Shown: positions 20,236 to 29,524, counted from the first letter of the stretch. The stretch is DNA of 64,000 nucleotides from Cryptosporangium aurantiacum (GCF_900143005.1 NZ_FRCS01000001.1:186001-250000); one strand, 5' to 3'. Program-made: numbers and translations. The notes: generated by a model not told the origin, from the sequence alone.

Positions 20236-21231
20236 GTGCCTGCCGCTTCCCGTTCGAACAGTTCTGCGGATCCGAACCGAGTCGTCGGCCGCGCGGCGGT
20301 TCCGCCGACGTCCGTGTCGCCGATCTTCTCCGTGACGTCCGGGGTCTCGGTGGTGCCGGCGTCGGCGCTCCCCCGGCCTGCTGCCGCTGCTGCTGCCGCC
20401 GCCCCGGCTCCGCGCACCTACCCGGAGCCTGATCCGGACGCCGTCCTCGACCTCGCCGGGGTCACCGTCTCCCGCAGCGGCAACGACCTGCTGGCCGAGG
20501 TCGACTGGCAGGTGCACGAGGACGAGCGCTGGGTGATCCTCGGCCCGAACGGCGCCGGGAAGACCACGCTGCTGTCGGTGGCTGCGGCCCGCCTGCACCC
20601 GACCCGGGGGCGCGTGGCGATCCTCGGTGAGCAGCTCGGCAAGGTGGACGTGTTCGAACTGCGTCCACGGATCGGCCTGTCGTCCGCGTCGCTGGCCGAG
20701 CGCATCCCGGCCGACGAGACCGTCGCGGACGTCGTGCTGACGGCCGCGTACGCGGTGGTCGGCCGCTTCACCGAAGAGTACGACGCGGTGGACGCCACGC
20801 GCGGCGGTGCGTTGCTGGCGCAGTTCGGCGTCGAGCACCTGGCCGCCCGGCTCTACGGCACGCTGAGCGAGGGCGAGCGCAAGCGCGTCCAGATCGCCAG
20901 GGCGCTGATGACCGACCCCGAGATTCTGATGCTCGACGAGCCGGCGGCGGGGCTCGACCTCGGTGGCCGCGAGGACCTCGTCCGTCGCCTGTCGACGCTG
21001 GCGAGCGACCCGGCGGCACCGGCGCTGGTGCTGGTCACGCACCACGTCGAGGAGATCCCGCCGGGTATGACGCACGCGCTGCTGCTGCGGCAGGGAGCGG
21101 TTGTCGCCTCCGGACCGCTGGCCGAGGCGCTGACCGCCGAGACGCTGTCCGAGACGTTCGGCCTGCGGCTGCGGCTCGACCAGCGGGACGGCCGCTACAC
21201 CGCCAGAGCTGCCGGGAATCCGACAAAATAG
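20236..21231 (+). CDS. Stand-alone ABC transporter ATP-binding protein
   Basis: The frame is open further upstream; GTG 20236 is the most plausible start (331 residues) but is weakly supported. A Ser/Ala/Pro-rich N-terminal stretch of about 65 residues precedes the ATPase domain. Motifs are Walker A ILGPNGAGKTTLLS, signature LSEGERKRVQIARAL, Walker B EILMLDEPAAGLDLGG and H-loop LVTHHVEEIPPGM. The LSEGERKR form resembles YlmA/ModF-like or iron-siderophore-type lone ATPases. No permease is adjacent, so the partner or substrate is unknown. Confidence 0.75.
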   Translation: MPAASRSNSSADPNRVVGRAAVPPTSVSPIFSVTSGVSVVPASALPRPAAAAAAAAPAPRTYPEPDPDAVLDLAGVTVSRSGNDLLAEVDWQVHEDERWVILGPNGAGKTTLLSVAAARLHPTRGRVAILGEQLGKVDVFELRPRIGLSSASLAERIPADETVADVVLTAAYAVVGRFTEEYDAVDATRGGALLAQFGVEHLAARLYGTLSEGERKRVQIARALMTDPEILMLDEPAAGLDLGGREDLVRRLSTLASDPAAPALVLVTHHVEEIPPGMTHALLLRQGAVVASGPLAEALTAETLSETFGLRLRLDQRDGRYTARAAGNPTK

Positions 21232-21368
21232 GCAACGCGGTACGGCCGGTCCCGGCCTAGAGTGGACGGTAGGTAGTCCTGTCGTCGCTCGTCGGGGGCC
21301 TTCCGGTGAGTCCCGCTCGCACCACCGCGTTCGCTACTGGCCGCTTACCGTCCGGTGGCGGTTGAGCC

Positions 21369-24236
21369 ATGGGCCGACACGACCAGATGGTCCTCGACAT
21401 CGGCGAGGACGTCGACGGATACAGCGTGGAGTCGTTTGTCGCCAGGGGCGGCATGGCGGTCGTCTACAAGGCACGCGACCGCCGCCTCGGACGGCCGGTC
21501 GCGCTGAAGCTCATCGCACCGGAGCTGGCGTCCGACCCCACGTTCCGGGCCCGGTTCACCCGCGAGAGCGAGCTGGCGGCCTCCCTGGACCACCCGAACG
21601 TCCTCCCGATCTACCAGGCCGGGGAGATCGACGGGATGCTCTACACGGTCATGCGCTTCGTGGACGGCGAGGACCTGGACGCCGTCCTGAAGCGGCGTCG
21701 GCGGCTGACGCCCACCGAGACCGTCACGATCTTCACCGCGGTCGCCGCGGCGCTGGACGCGGCGCACGCCCACCGGCTCGTGCACCGGGACGTGAAGCCG
21801 GGCAACATCCTGCTTACCGGTTCCGACGACGCGAACGGCATGAACCTCGCCGCGCGGCACGTGTACCTCACCGACTTCGGGCTGACCAAGCGCAGCGCCG
21901 ACGTCACCGGCCTCACCACCGCAGGACAGTTCCTCGGCACGATCGCCTACGTCGCGCCGGAGCAGATCGCGAACCAGCCGGTCGACCACCGCGCCGACGT
22001 GTACTCGCTGGGGTGCGTGCTCTACCACGTGCTGTCGGGGGCGCCGCCGTTCGCGCGGAACGACTACGTGGCGATGATGTGGGCGCACATCTCGACGCCC
22101 CCGCCGACGCTCACGTCCGCGGCGCCGGATCTGCCTGCCGCCGCGGACGCGGTGCTGCTCTCGGCGATGGCGAAGCGGCCCGGTGCGCGGCCGTCGAGCT
22201 GCGGTGCGCTGGTGGGGCAGCTCCGGGACGCGTTCGGGCTGAGCGCCGAAGCCCCGTTCCGGCTCGCCGAGCAGCCGCCGGGCCGGATCGCGGGCGTGCT
22301 CGACCGGTACGCGGGCGAGCCGGTCGACGAGAGCCCGACCGTGTCACGCGACTCCCCGCCCCCCGCCACTCCGACAGATCCCGCCCCCGCCGCCCCGATC
22401 GCGGCCGGCCCGGCCGCCGTCGGGCAGGTTGGCGCTGGCCCGGCCGCCGCTGGCCCGGCCGCCGCTGGCCCGGCCGCCGCTGGGCCGCCGCCTGGCCGGC
22501 CGCTGAACGGCTGGCCCGCGGGCCCCGGCCGCGCGCCGGTCTTCGGCCCCCCGGTGACCGGCCCCCCGGTGACCGGCCCCCCGGTGACCGGCCCCCCGGT
22601 GACCGGCCCCCCGGTGACCGGCCCCCCGGTGACCGGCAGCCCGGTGACCGGCAGCCCGGTGACCGGAGAGCCCATGACGGGCGGACTTGTGACGGGCGAG
22701 CCCGCGACGGGTGGGCCGGTGACGGGTGGGCCGGTGGCCGGGGAGCCCGTGACGGGTGGGCCTGTGACCGGCGGGGTGGCGTCGGATCCCGGCGTGGCGC
22801 CGCGTTCGCCCGCCGCAGCGTGGGGTGCCGGGCCCACGACCCGGGACGGTGGACCTCCGCCGGCGGGTTCCGACTCCGCCGGGACCGACCGGCCTGGTGG
22901 CATCGGCGGGGACGGGTGGGGCGGCGAGAGCGGCGATCGGTCGGCGGAGGTTCCGCCGAGCCTCGGGCATGCGCTCGTGCTGCGGCCGCCACCGGCAGAG
23001 CTGCCACCCGCCACGCCCCGCACGCCGCCGGACCGCTCCGGCGGCGACGCCCCGCGACGGCCCCGTCCGGCGCCGGAGCGGTACACACCCCCGACCCTGG
23101 CCAGCCATCGCCGGGATCCCGAGCCGCCGGTACCGCGCGACCGGACCCGGTTACGCGCGCTGCTCGGCGGACTGCTGGCGCTCGCGCTGGTCGTCTCGGG
23201 CGTCGTCACCTGGCTGGTCAGTCGCAACGACGACCCACCCGGGACGTCGCCCGGCGCCGCACCGTCGGCGACCGGTCCGGCGTCGTCGCCACCACCGAGC
23301 AACCCGGCGAGCATCGGGAAGCCGAGCATCGTCGGAACCGTGCAGGTCGGCAACGGCCCGCAGGGCCTCGTGTTCGCTCCGGACGGACGCCGGGTGTACG
23401 TCGCGAACAGCGACGCCCGGAACGTCTCGGTGATCGACACCGAAGACCGCCGCGTCGTAGCGACGATCGCGACCCGGGACCAGCCGCAGTACCTCGCGAT
23501 GAGCCCGAAGGGCGACCGCCTCTACGTCTCCACGCACAACGCCGAGGGCGGCGGCAACGCGGTCGTGGTCGTCGACACCGCGAAACGGTCGGTCGTGACC
23601 CGGATCCCGATCGAGGACGAGGGCGAGGACGCGCACCCGTACGCGCTGGCCGTCTCACCGGACGGGGTGCTGCTCTACGTCCCCGATCACGACCGCAACC
23701 TGGTGCTGGTCATCGACACGACGATCAACCAGATGGTGATGCGGCTGGCGGTGCAGCCGGCGCCGCACTGGGTGGCTTTCTCCCCGGACGGTGGTAACAC
23801 GGCCTATCTTGCCAACCACGAGTCCAACCTGCTCACGGTCGTCGACACCAGGAACACCGCGATCACCGCGACGATCCCGGTCGGCAAGAGCCCGCACAGC
23901 GTCGCCGTGACGCCGGACGGCACCCGGGCGTTCACCGCGAACTACGACGTCAACACGTCGTCCGTCGTGGACTTGGAGAAGCGAAGGACGGTTGGCACGG
24001 TCCCGGTCGGCGGTAACCCGCGCTGCGTCACGATCTCGGCCGACGGCCGGCACGCGTACTTCGCCGCGACCAGCGACGACACGATCACCGTCGTCGACAC
24101 CAAGACGCTGAAACGGACGGCGTCGGTCAAGGTCGGCGCCGATCCGTACGTCATCGTGGTGTCACCGGACGGACGTACCGGCTGGGTGACCAACCGCGAG
24201 TCCGACAGCGTGTCGGTGCTGTCGCTCACTGCCTGA
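21369..24236 (+). CDS. Ser/Thr protein kinase with repeat linker, one TM helix and extracellular YVTN beta-propeller
   Basis: This is a 955-residue receptor-type kinase. The Hanks kinase domain (about 10-285) has ARGGMAVVYKARDRRL, the ATP lysine in VALKLIAPEL, catalytic loop HRDVKPGNIL, DFGLTKR and an APEQ activation-segment end. A Pro/Ala-rich linker carries tandem PPVTG repeats (about 393-430) decaying to related VTGG/VTGE units. A single helix (about 597-617) is followed by a periplasm-side beta-propeller of six to seven YVTN blades with VSVIDTEDRRVVATI and VTPDGTRAF motifs. This replaces the PASTA sensors of PknB-type kinases. Ligand unknown. Confidence 0.92.
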   Translation: MGRHDQMVLDIGEDVDGYSVESFVARGGMAVVYKARDRRLGRPVALKLIAPELASDPTFRARFTRESELAASLDHPNVLPIYQAGEIDGMLYTVMRFVDGEDLDAVLKRRRRLTPTETVTIFTAVAAALDAAHAHRLVHRDVKPGNILLTGSDDANGMNLAARHVYLTDFGLTKRSADVTGLTTAGQFLGTIAYVAPEQIANQPVDHRADVYSLGCVLYHVLSGAPPFARNDYVAMMWAHISTPPPTLTSAAPDLPAAADAVLLSAMAKRPGARPSSCGALVGQLRDAFGLSAEAPFRLAEQPPGRIAGVLDRYAGEPVDESPTVSRDSPPPATPTDPAPAAPIAAGPAAVGQVGAGPAAAGPAAAGPAAAGPPPGRPLNGWPAGPGRAPVFGPPVTGPPVTGPPVTGPPVTGPPVTGPPVTGSPVTGSPVTGEPMTGGLVTGEPATGGPVTGGPVAGEPVTGGPVTGGVASDPGVAPRSPAAAWGAGPTTRDGGPPPAGSDSAGTDRPGGIGGDGWGGESGDRSAEVPPSLGHALVLRPPPAELPPATPRTPPDRSGGDAPRRPRPAPERYTPPTLASHRRDPEPPVPRDRTRLRALLGGLLALALVVSGVVTWLVSRNDDPPGTSPGAAPSATGPASSPPPSNPASIGKPSIVGTVQVGNGPQGLVFAPDGRRVYVANSDARNVSVIDTEDRRVVATIATRDQPQYLAMSPKGDRLYVSTHNAEGGGNAVVVVDTAKRSVVTRIPIEDEGEDAHPYALAVSPDGVLLYVPDHDRNLVLVIDTTINQMVMRLAVQPAPHWVAFSPDGGNTAYLANHESNLLTVVDTRNTAITATIPVGKSPHSVAVTPDGTRAFTANYDVNTSSVVDLEKRRTVGTVPVGGNPRCVTISADGRHAYFAATSDDTITVVDTKTLKRTASVKVGADPYVIVVSPDGRTGWVTNRESDSVSVLSLTA
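22550..22680 (+). repeat. 15-bp in-frame tandem repeat encoding PPVTG units
   Basis: At least six near-perfect copies of a 15-base unit (ccccccggtgaccgg) run head to tail, followed by diverged copies to about 22760. It stays in frame with the kinase linker. Copy number is likely unstable by slippage. Confidence 0.9.
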
Positions 24237-24268
24237 GCCCGGCGCCGCGCGGCGCGACTACCCGCCGG

Positions 24269-24274
24269 TAGGCT
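24269..24274 (+). promoter_or_regulatory. Candidate -10 element of the enoyl-CoA hydratase gene
   Basis: TAGGCT fits TAnnnT about 60 bases before the ATG at 24334. No clear -35 was identified. Confidence 0.25.
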
Positions 24275-24333
24275 GCCGCCAACGGCGTCGAGGCCGGGCG
24301 GTCCGGCCGTCCGGAGAAGGGTGGTCGGAGCGG

Positions 24334-25116
24334 ATGACCAGTGAGTTCGTGACGCTCGACGTGGCGGAGGGGGTCGGCACGATCCGGCTCACCCGGCCGC
24401 CGATGAACGCGCTCAACACCCAGGTCCAGGGCGAGCTGCGCGCGGTCGCTGAGGAGGCGAGCAGCCGGGACGACGTCCGGGCGGTGGTGCTGTACGGCGG
24501 GCCGAAGGTGTTCGCCGCGGGCGCGGACATCAAGGAGTTCGCGGACACCGACTACGTGCAGATGGTGGCGCGTGCGGAAGCGCTGACCGGGTCGCTCACC
24601 GCGGTCGCGCGGATCCCGAAGCCGGTGATCGCCGCGATCACCGGGTACGCGCTCGGCGGCGGGTGCGAGCTGGCGCTGACCGCGGACTTCCGGGTCTGCG
24701 GTGACAACGCGAAGCTCGGCCAGCCAGAGATCCTGCTCGGGATCATCCCCGGCGCGGGCGGGACGCAGCGGCTGACGCGGCTGGTCGGTCCGGCGAAGGC
24801 GAAGGACCTGATTTACTCCGGCCGGTTCGTGGACGCCGCCGAGGCGCTGGCGATCGGGCTGGTGGACAAGGTCGTCGCACCGGACGACGTGTACACCGCT
24901 GCCGTGGAGTGGGCGTCGCGGTTCGCGAAAGGGCCCGCGTACGCGCTGCGCGCCGCGAAGGCCGCGATCGACGGCGGGCTGGACGGTGACCTCGAGTCCG
25001 GGCTGCGGCTGGAGAGCCACCTGTTCGCGGGGTTGTTCGCCACCGAGGACAAGCGGATCGGCATGGAGTCTTTCCTGGCCAACGGCCCGGGCAAGGCTGA
25101 ATTCAAGGGAGCATGA
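24334..25116 (+). CDS. Enoyl-CoA hydratase/isomerase family protein
   Basis: This crotonase-fold enzyme has 260 residues, most likely a fatty-acid beta-oxidation hydratase. Oxyanion-hole segments are KVFAAGADIKEFAD and ITGYALGGGCELALTADFRV. Both usual catalytic glutamates are present in the region LGQPEILLGIIPGAGGTQRL. It closely follows the EchA pattern of actinobacteria. The stop overlaps an ATG of the next frame (ATGA), so it is probably co-expressed with the downstream methyltransferase. Exact substrate chain length is not predictable. Confidence 0.88.
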   Translation: MTSEFVTLDVAEGVGTIRLTRPPMNALNTQVQGELRAVAEEASSRDDVRAVVLYGGPKVFAAGADIKEFADTDYVQMVARAEALTGSLTAVARIPKPVIAAITGYALGGGCELALTADFRVCGDNAKLGQPEILLGIIPGAGGTQRLTRLVGPAKAKDLIYSGRFVDAAEALAIGLVDKVVAPDDVYTAAVEWASRFAKGPAYALRAAKAAIDGGLDGDLESGLRLESHLFAGLFATEDKRIGMESFLANGPGKAEFKGA

Positions 25117-25118
25117 GG

Positions 25119-26348
25119 ATGCCGACCGAAGACCCCGCTCCACCCGCCGCCGGCAAGACGCCGGCGAAGGCGCCGGTGCGGAAGGTCGCCGCCAAGAAGG
25201 TCGCCCCGAAGAAGGTGCCCGCGGGGACAACGTCCGCGAAGAAGACCGCGGCCGCCTCGGCGTCAGCGACGAAGGTGCCCGCGGGGACGGCGTCCGCGAA
25301 GAAGAGCGCGAGCGCTTCGGCGTCCGGGAAGAAGAACGCGGCGGCCTCGGCGTCCGCACGCATGACCGAGGTCGCGGCAGCGGCCTCGGCACGCCTGAAG
25401 ACGCAGGCAGCGAAGCGGCCCGCCACCCCGGACGAGGTCGCCGCGGCCCGCAACGATCCCAAGCAGGCGAACATCCTGTACCACGACTGGGAGGCGGGCA
25501 CCTACGACGAGAAGTGGTCGATCTCGTACGACGAGCGCTGCATCCAGTACGCCCGCGACCGCTTCGAGGCGGTCGCGCCGACCGACGGGCAGCCGTACGA
25601 TCACGCGCTCGAACTCGGCTCCGGCACCGGCTTCTTCCTGCTCAACCTCATGCAGTCCGGCCTGGCCAAGCGCGGCTCGGTGACCGACATCAGCCCCGGC
25701 ATGGTCGAGGTCGCCACCCGGAACGCGAAGAACCTCGGGCTGGACGTGGACGGCCGGGTCGCGGACGCCGAGTCGATCCCGTACGAGGACGAGACGTTCG
25801 ACCTCGTCGTGGGGCACGCGGTGCTGCACCACATCCCGGACGTCGAGCTGTCACTCAAGGAGTGCATGCGGGTGCTCAAGCCCGGCGGCCGGTTCGTGTT
25901 CGCCGGTGAGCCGACGAAGTACGGCGACGTCGTGGCGCGCAAGCTGTCGCAGCTGACCTGGTTCGCGACGACGAACGTCACGAAGCTGCCTGCGCTCTCC
26001 GGCTGGCGGCGCCCGCAGGCGGAGCTGGACGAGTCGTCCCGCGCCGCCGAACTCGAAGCCGTCGTCGACCTGCACACGTTCGCGCCGGACGAGCTTCGCG
26101 CGCTCGCCCAGCGGGTCGGCGCCGTCGACGTGAACGTGGTGACCGAGGAGCTGACCGCGTCCTGGTTCGGGTGGCCGGTGCGGACGTTCGAGTGCGCGGT
26201 GCCGCGCGAGCGTCTCGGCTGGAACTGGGCGATGTTCGCATACAAGGGCTGGATGCGGCTCGCGGCGCTGGACAAGGACGTCTTCAGCAAGGTCGTTCCG
26301 GAGGGGCTGTTCTACAACGCCCTGGTCACCGGCGTGAAGCCGGCGTAG
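25119..26348 (+). CDS. Class I SAM-dependent methyltransferase with a histone-H1-like Lys/Ala-rich N-terminal tail
   Basis: The start at 25119 is chosen because AAGGGAG lies 7 bases upstream; ATG 25113 is too close. The protein has 409 residues. The first ~85 are a basic low-complexity tail with VRKVAAKKVAPKKVPAG and repeated SAKK/SASAS units, like actinobacterial HU/H1-type tails. The methyltransferase domain begins near residue 105, with motif I ALELGSGTGFFLLNL (about 162), then GRVADAESIPYEDETFD and LHHIPDVELSLKECMRVLKPGGRF. The C-terminal 150 residues resemble no partner I can name. The substrate is unknown. The 3' end overlaps the convergent acyltransferase gene by 37 bp. Confidence 0.85.
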   Translation: MPTEDPAPPAAGKTPAKAPVRKVAAKKVAPKKVPAGTTSAKKTAAASASATKVPAGTASAKKSASASASGKKNAAASASARMTEVAAAASARLKTQAAKRPATPDEVAAARNDPKQANILYHDWEAGTYDEKWSISYDERCIQYARDRFEAVAPTDGQPYDHALELGSGTGFFLLNLMQSGLAKRGSVTDISPGMVEVATRNAKNLGLDVDGRVADAESIPYEDETFDLVVGHAVLHHIPDVELSLKECMRVLKPGGRFVFAGEPTKYGDVVARKLSQLTWFATTNVTKLPALSGWRRPQAELDESSRAAELEAVVDLHTFAPDELRALAQRVGAVDVNVVTEELTASWFGWPVRTFECAVPRERLGWNWAMFAYKGWMRLAALDKDVFSKVVPEGLFYNALVTGVKPA

Positions 26349-27640
26349 GCGACCTTCTCGCGCGGCTCGCTCCCGCTTCTGCGGGAGTGAACCGCGAGCG
26401 CCGCGCCCGCGGCGGTCGTCGCGGGGATCGCCGTGCCGGGCGGGGCGGCTCGCCAACCCGCGCGCCAGAGCTGGACCAGGCTCGCGCGCCGGGAGTGCCT
26501 GCGGCGGCGCGCCTGGAGCGCCCGGCTCCAGTGGCCGATCCGGCGGCTACCCGGCTCTTCGACGTAGCGGTGCAGCGTCCAGGCCAGTCCCACCGCCGCG
26601 ACGGCGACGACCGCGAGCACGACCCAGCGGTTGAGGCCGAGGTGCACGTTGCCGATCGTCAGCAGCGTGTACCCGATGTTCTCGTGCACCAGGTACAGCG
26701 GGTAGGTCAGCGCACCGAGGATCGCGACCCGCGCAGCGCCCGGCACCGTCACACCGGCCGCCAGCGCGGCGAACGCGGCGAACGTCACGGCGAGGACCCC
26801 GACGACGACGCCGCCCGAGAACGTCACGCCGTACTTGGCGGTCAGCGAGTCGGCGAACGCCACCCCGAGCACCATCGCCCACGCGCAGGACACCACGGTC
26901 AGCACGAGCGCGGCCGCCCGCTGGCGACGGCCGAGGTCCGCGCCGGGGCCCTCCTTGGCGAGCAGCGCGAAACCGACGCCCGCGGCGAAGTACGGTGCCC
27001 AGTCCGGGACGAAGACCCGCGACCATCCGGTCGAGAGCGGCCAGGCGTGGTGGACGAACGACACTGCGAGCCACGCCCCGACGCCGACCAGCACCCGGTT
27101 CACGGTCAGCCCGACGACCGTGCCGACTGCGACCAGCCCGTAGAACGCCAGCTCGACGAGGAGCGTCCAGTAGACACCGTCGACGTACGTCACGCCGAAC
27201 GCCTCGCTGCCCATCGTCAGATTCGCCGCCCACTGCCCGAACGTGACCGGGAACCGGTCACCGGGCAGCACCGTCACCACGACCGCGGTGAGCGTGCACG
27301 CCACCCAGAACGTCGGGTACAGGCGCCCGGCGCGGTTGAGCAGGAACGTGCCCGGCGACCGGCCCCAGGCGCTGCGCAGGATGACGAACCCGCTGATCAC
27401 GAAGAAGACGTCGACACCGAGGTAGCCGTAGCGGAACAGCGTGGCGACACCCTCGAACCCGGTCGTGGCAAGCGGGTTCCCGCCGGTGGACGACCGGAAC
27501 AGCCAGTGGAACGCGACCACCGCCGCGGCGGCGAGGAAGCGGAGGACGTCCAGTTCGTGGCAACGCCGTAGGCGACGGGTGTCTGCGGGGAACGTGGTGC
27601 CGGGATGCTGCCGTGGTTCGGCATGGGATGTCGAGCTCAC
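26312..27640 (-). CDS. Acyltransferase 3 family membrane protein (OafA/YrhL-like)
   Basis: This integral membrane O-acyltransferase probably acetylates a cell-envelope or exported glycan. The GTG at 27640 gives 442 residues; the frame stays open to 27724 and the true start is unsettled. The hallmark N-terminal ELDVLRFLAAAAVVAFHWLF is followed by YLGVDVFFVISGFVILRSAWG, RAGRLYPTFWVAC and about ten helices. The last 70 residues are basic, cytosolic and poorly conserved, and overlap the downstream convergent gene and a hairpin. Confidence 0.85.
   Translation of the reverse strand: MSSTSHAEPRQHPGTTFPADTRRLRRCHELDVLRFLAAAAVVAFHWLFRSSTGGNPLATTGFEGVATLFRYGYLGVDVFFVISGFVILRSAWGRSPGTFLLNRAGRLYPTFWVACTLTAVVVTVLPGDRFPVTFGQWAANLTMGSEAFGVTYVDGVYWTLLVELAFYGLVAVGTVVGLTVNRVLVGVGAWLAVSFVHHAWPLSTGWSRVFVPDWAPYFAAGVGFALLAKEGPGADLGRRQRAAALVLTVVSCAWAMVLGVAFADSLTAKYGVTFSGGVVVGVLAVTFAAFAALAAGVTVPGAARVAILGALTYPLYLVHENIGYTLLTIGNVHLGLNRWVVLAVVAVAAVGLAWTLHRYVEEPGSRRIGHWSRALQARRRRHSRRASLVQLWRAGWRAAPPGTAIPATTAAGAALAVHSRRSGSEPREKVAYAGFTPVTRAL
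26361..26396. terminator. Imperfect long hairpin inside the acyltransferase 3' end (likely bidirectional terminator)
   Basis: A core stem ctcccgc/gcgggag with loop ttct is extended by a G-T pair and a further gcgcgg/ccgcg segment. It lies 13 bp past the methyltransferase stop but within the acyltransferase coding sequence. Confidence 0.5.
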
Positions 27641-27811
27641 CGCTCCCAGGTATCCACGGAAACTTATGAGTGAACGAAGGGGTTGAGAGGGTAAGGAACT
27701 CCGACCTGCGAATCGGGTCAGCATTTGGACCCCGAAGCATGGGATTCACAGCTGTCCCCTACCCTGGCGGCGCCGAGCGTCTGCGTGCGGCGACCGGTGG
27801 AGGAGAGCGGG

Positions 27812-28789
27812 ATGACGTATCCACAGGACCCGCAAGGGTGGCAGCAGCCCGGCGGCTACGACCCGAACGGTGCGGGGTACGGAGATCCGTACGCCCAGCC
27901 GGGTGGGTACCAGCCCACGTACGACCCGACGAGTGGCCAGCCGCAACCGCCCCCGGGCAGCCCACCGCCGGGCAGTCCGTTACCGCCCGGCTACGAGTAC
28001 CAGCAGCCCGGTTATCCGACCTCCGGCTATCCGGAGCCGACGTCGGGTTATCCCGGCGCGCCGACCTCCGGCTACCCGACCTCGGGATATCCGCCGGGTT
28101 ACCCCGGTGCGCCGACGTCCGGGTATCCGGCGGCCGGCTACGGCACGCCCGGCTACGGCACCGGGTTCCCGGCGGTGCCCCCGCCGAAGCAGAGCAAGAC
28201 CGGTCTCATCCTGGGGATCGTGGCCGGCGTCGTCGTGCTGCTCGTGATCGTCGTCTCGCTCGGCGTCTGGGCTTTCTCGTCCGGCGAAGAGCCGGAGCCG
28301 GATCCCACGACGTCGCAGGCGCTGCCGTCCCCGACCGCGTCGCCGTCGCCGTCCGACCCGCCGCTGCTGATTCAGTTCCAGGATCCCGACCTGCGGGAGT
28401 TCGCGCGACGGGCGGCCGCGAAGGCCGACCGGTGCGAGGTGATCACGACCTCGATCCCCGCGGGCAACAACGCCGCCGAGGCGCTGAAGTGCATCTACGG
28501 GTCGCAGTACCAGATCTACTTCCTTCGCTACAAGACGCTCGCCGACCGCGACTCGTACGCCCAGTCAGCCCGAACCGGCTTCTCCGACGACTCGCTCGTC
28601 GTCGACGGCGACACGTTCTGGACCGATGACAAGCAGGCCCGGCAGGGCAACTTCATCACCGGGCGCAGCGCGACGGACAACGGCCGGTACATCTACTGGG
28701 ACGTCCCGGGCAAAGCGGTGTCCGGCGAGATCTATACGTCGGGTACCGACGCGGCCACCATCGACGCGTTCTGGAGGACGGTTCGCTAA
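27812..28789 (+). CDS. Secreted/anchored protein with GYP-rich cytoplasmic N-terminus and single TM helix
   Basis: The ATG at 27812 follows GGTGGAGGAGAGCG, giving 325 residues. The first ~125 residues are Gly/Tyr/Pro-rich with repeated PTSGYP and PGYPGAP units, a common feature of actinobacterial single-pass proteins. One helix (about 130-152, GLILGIVAGVVVLLVIVVSLGVW) is followed by a Pro/Ser linker and a C-terminal extracytoplasmic domain of about 140 residues with two cysteines (RCEVITT, LKCIYGS), probably disulphide-linked. No enzymatic motif was recognised. It ends 9 bp before the next gene. Confidence 0.8.
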   Translation: MTYPQDPQGWQQPGGYDPNGAGYGDPYAQPGGYQPTYDPTSGQPQPPPGSPPPGSPLPPGYEYQQPGYPTSGYPEPTSGYPGAPTSGYPTSGYPPGYPGAPTSGYPAAGYGTPGYGTGFPAVPPPKQSKTGLILGIVAGVVVLLVIVVSLGVWAFSSGEEPEPDPTTSQALPSPTASPSPSDPPLLIQFQDPDLREFARRAAAKADRCEVITTSIPAGNNAAEALKCIYGSQYQIYFLRYKTLADRDSYAQSARTGFSDDSLVVDGDTFWTDDKQARQGNFITGRSATDNGRYIYWDVPGKAVSGEIYTSGTDAATIDAFWRTVR

Positions 28790-28798
28790 GTTACCGAC

Positions 28799-29524
28799 GT
28801 GTTCAAGCGCTCTGTTGACCGTTCCGGCCCTGCTCAGGCGCGGTTTCTGACGCTGGCGTCGCTGCGCTGGGTCGTCCGTAACCGCGCCTGGACACCGTGG
28901 TACCTGATCCGGTACTGGCGGTTCTTCTGGCTCAAGGTGACCAAGCCGCACATCGTCACCGAAGGGTTTGTGTTCCTCGGGCCGCGCGTCCACCTGCACG
29001 CGCGGAAGGGCTACGGGCGGCTGGTCCTCGGCAAGTGGGTGCACATCGGCGGCGGCAACGCGCTGCGGGCGCACGAGGGGACGCTGCGGGTCGGCGACAA
29101 GTGTGTGTTCGGCAAGGACAACACCGTCAACTGCTACCTGGACATCGAGTTCGGGGCGGCGACGATCGTGGCCGACTGGGTCTACGTCTGCGACTTCGAC
29201 CACGTGTACTCGGACATCAACGTTCCGATCAAGGATCAGGGCATCGTGAAGACGCCGGTCCGGATCGGTCCGGACTGCTGGCTCGGCACCAAGGTGACCG
29301 TCCTCCGTGGGGTGACGATCGGCCGGGGCTGCGTGCTCGCCGCGCACACGGTCGTCAACAAGGACATCCCCGATCACTCGGTCGTCGTCGGGGTGCCCGC
29401 GCGGGTGGTCAAGAATCGCGTCGAGGAGTACGAGCGGGCGGCCGAGAAGCGCGCCGCGCTGGAGGACATCGCGCGCAAACAGCGCGAGGCGGCGTTGCGT
29501 GAGACTACTCCCGCTGTTTCGTGA
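28799..29524 (+). CDS. Left-handed beta-helix acyltransferase (hexapeptide-repeat family)
   Basis: This is a trimeric LbetaH O-acetyltransferase-like protein of 241 residues from GTG 28799. The N-terminal 60 residues are aromatic and basic, suggesting membrane association (WTPWYLIRYWRFFWLK). Hexapeptide turns run from about 80 to 205, including VVADWVYVCDFDHVYSD with the catalytic-type histidine, IGPDCWLGTKVTVLRGVTIG and VVVGVPARVVKNR. A charged helical tail follows. Substrate is likely an envelope sugar or polyketide-like acceptor; this is inference. Confidence 0.85.
   Translation: MFKRSVDRSGPAQARFLTLASLRWVVRNRAWTPWYLIRYWRFFWLKVTKPHIVTEGFVFLGPRVHLHARKGYGRLVLGKWVHIGGGNALRAHEGTLRVGDKCVFGKDNTVNCYLDIEFGAATIVADWVYVCDFDHVYSDINVPIKDQGIVKTPVRIGPDCWLGTKVTVLRGVTIGRGCVLAAHTVVNKDIPDHSVVVGVPARVVKNRVEEYERAAEKRAALEDIARKQREAALRETTPAVS

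Noticed and set aside
22550-22680. CRISPR-like regular repeat
   Set aside because: Units of 15 bp are contiguous without spacers and are in frame with the kinase linker.
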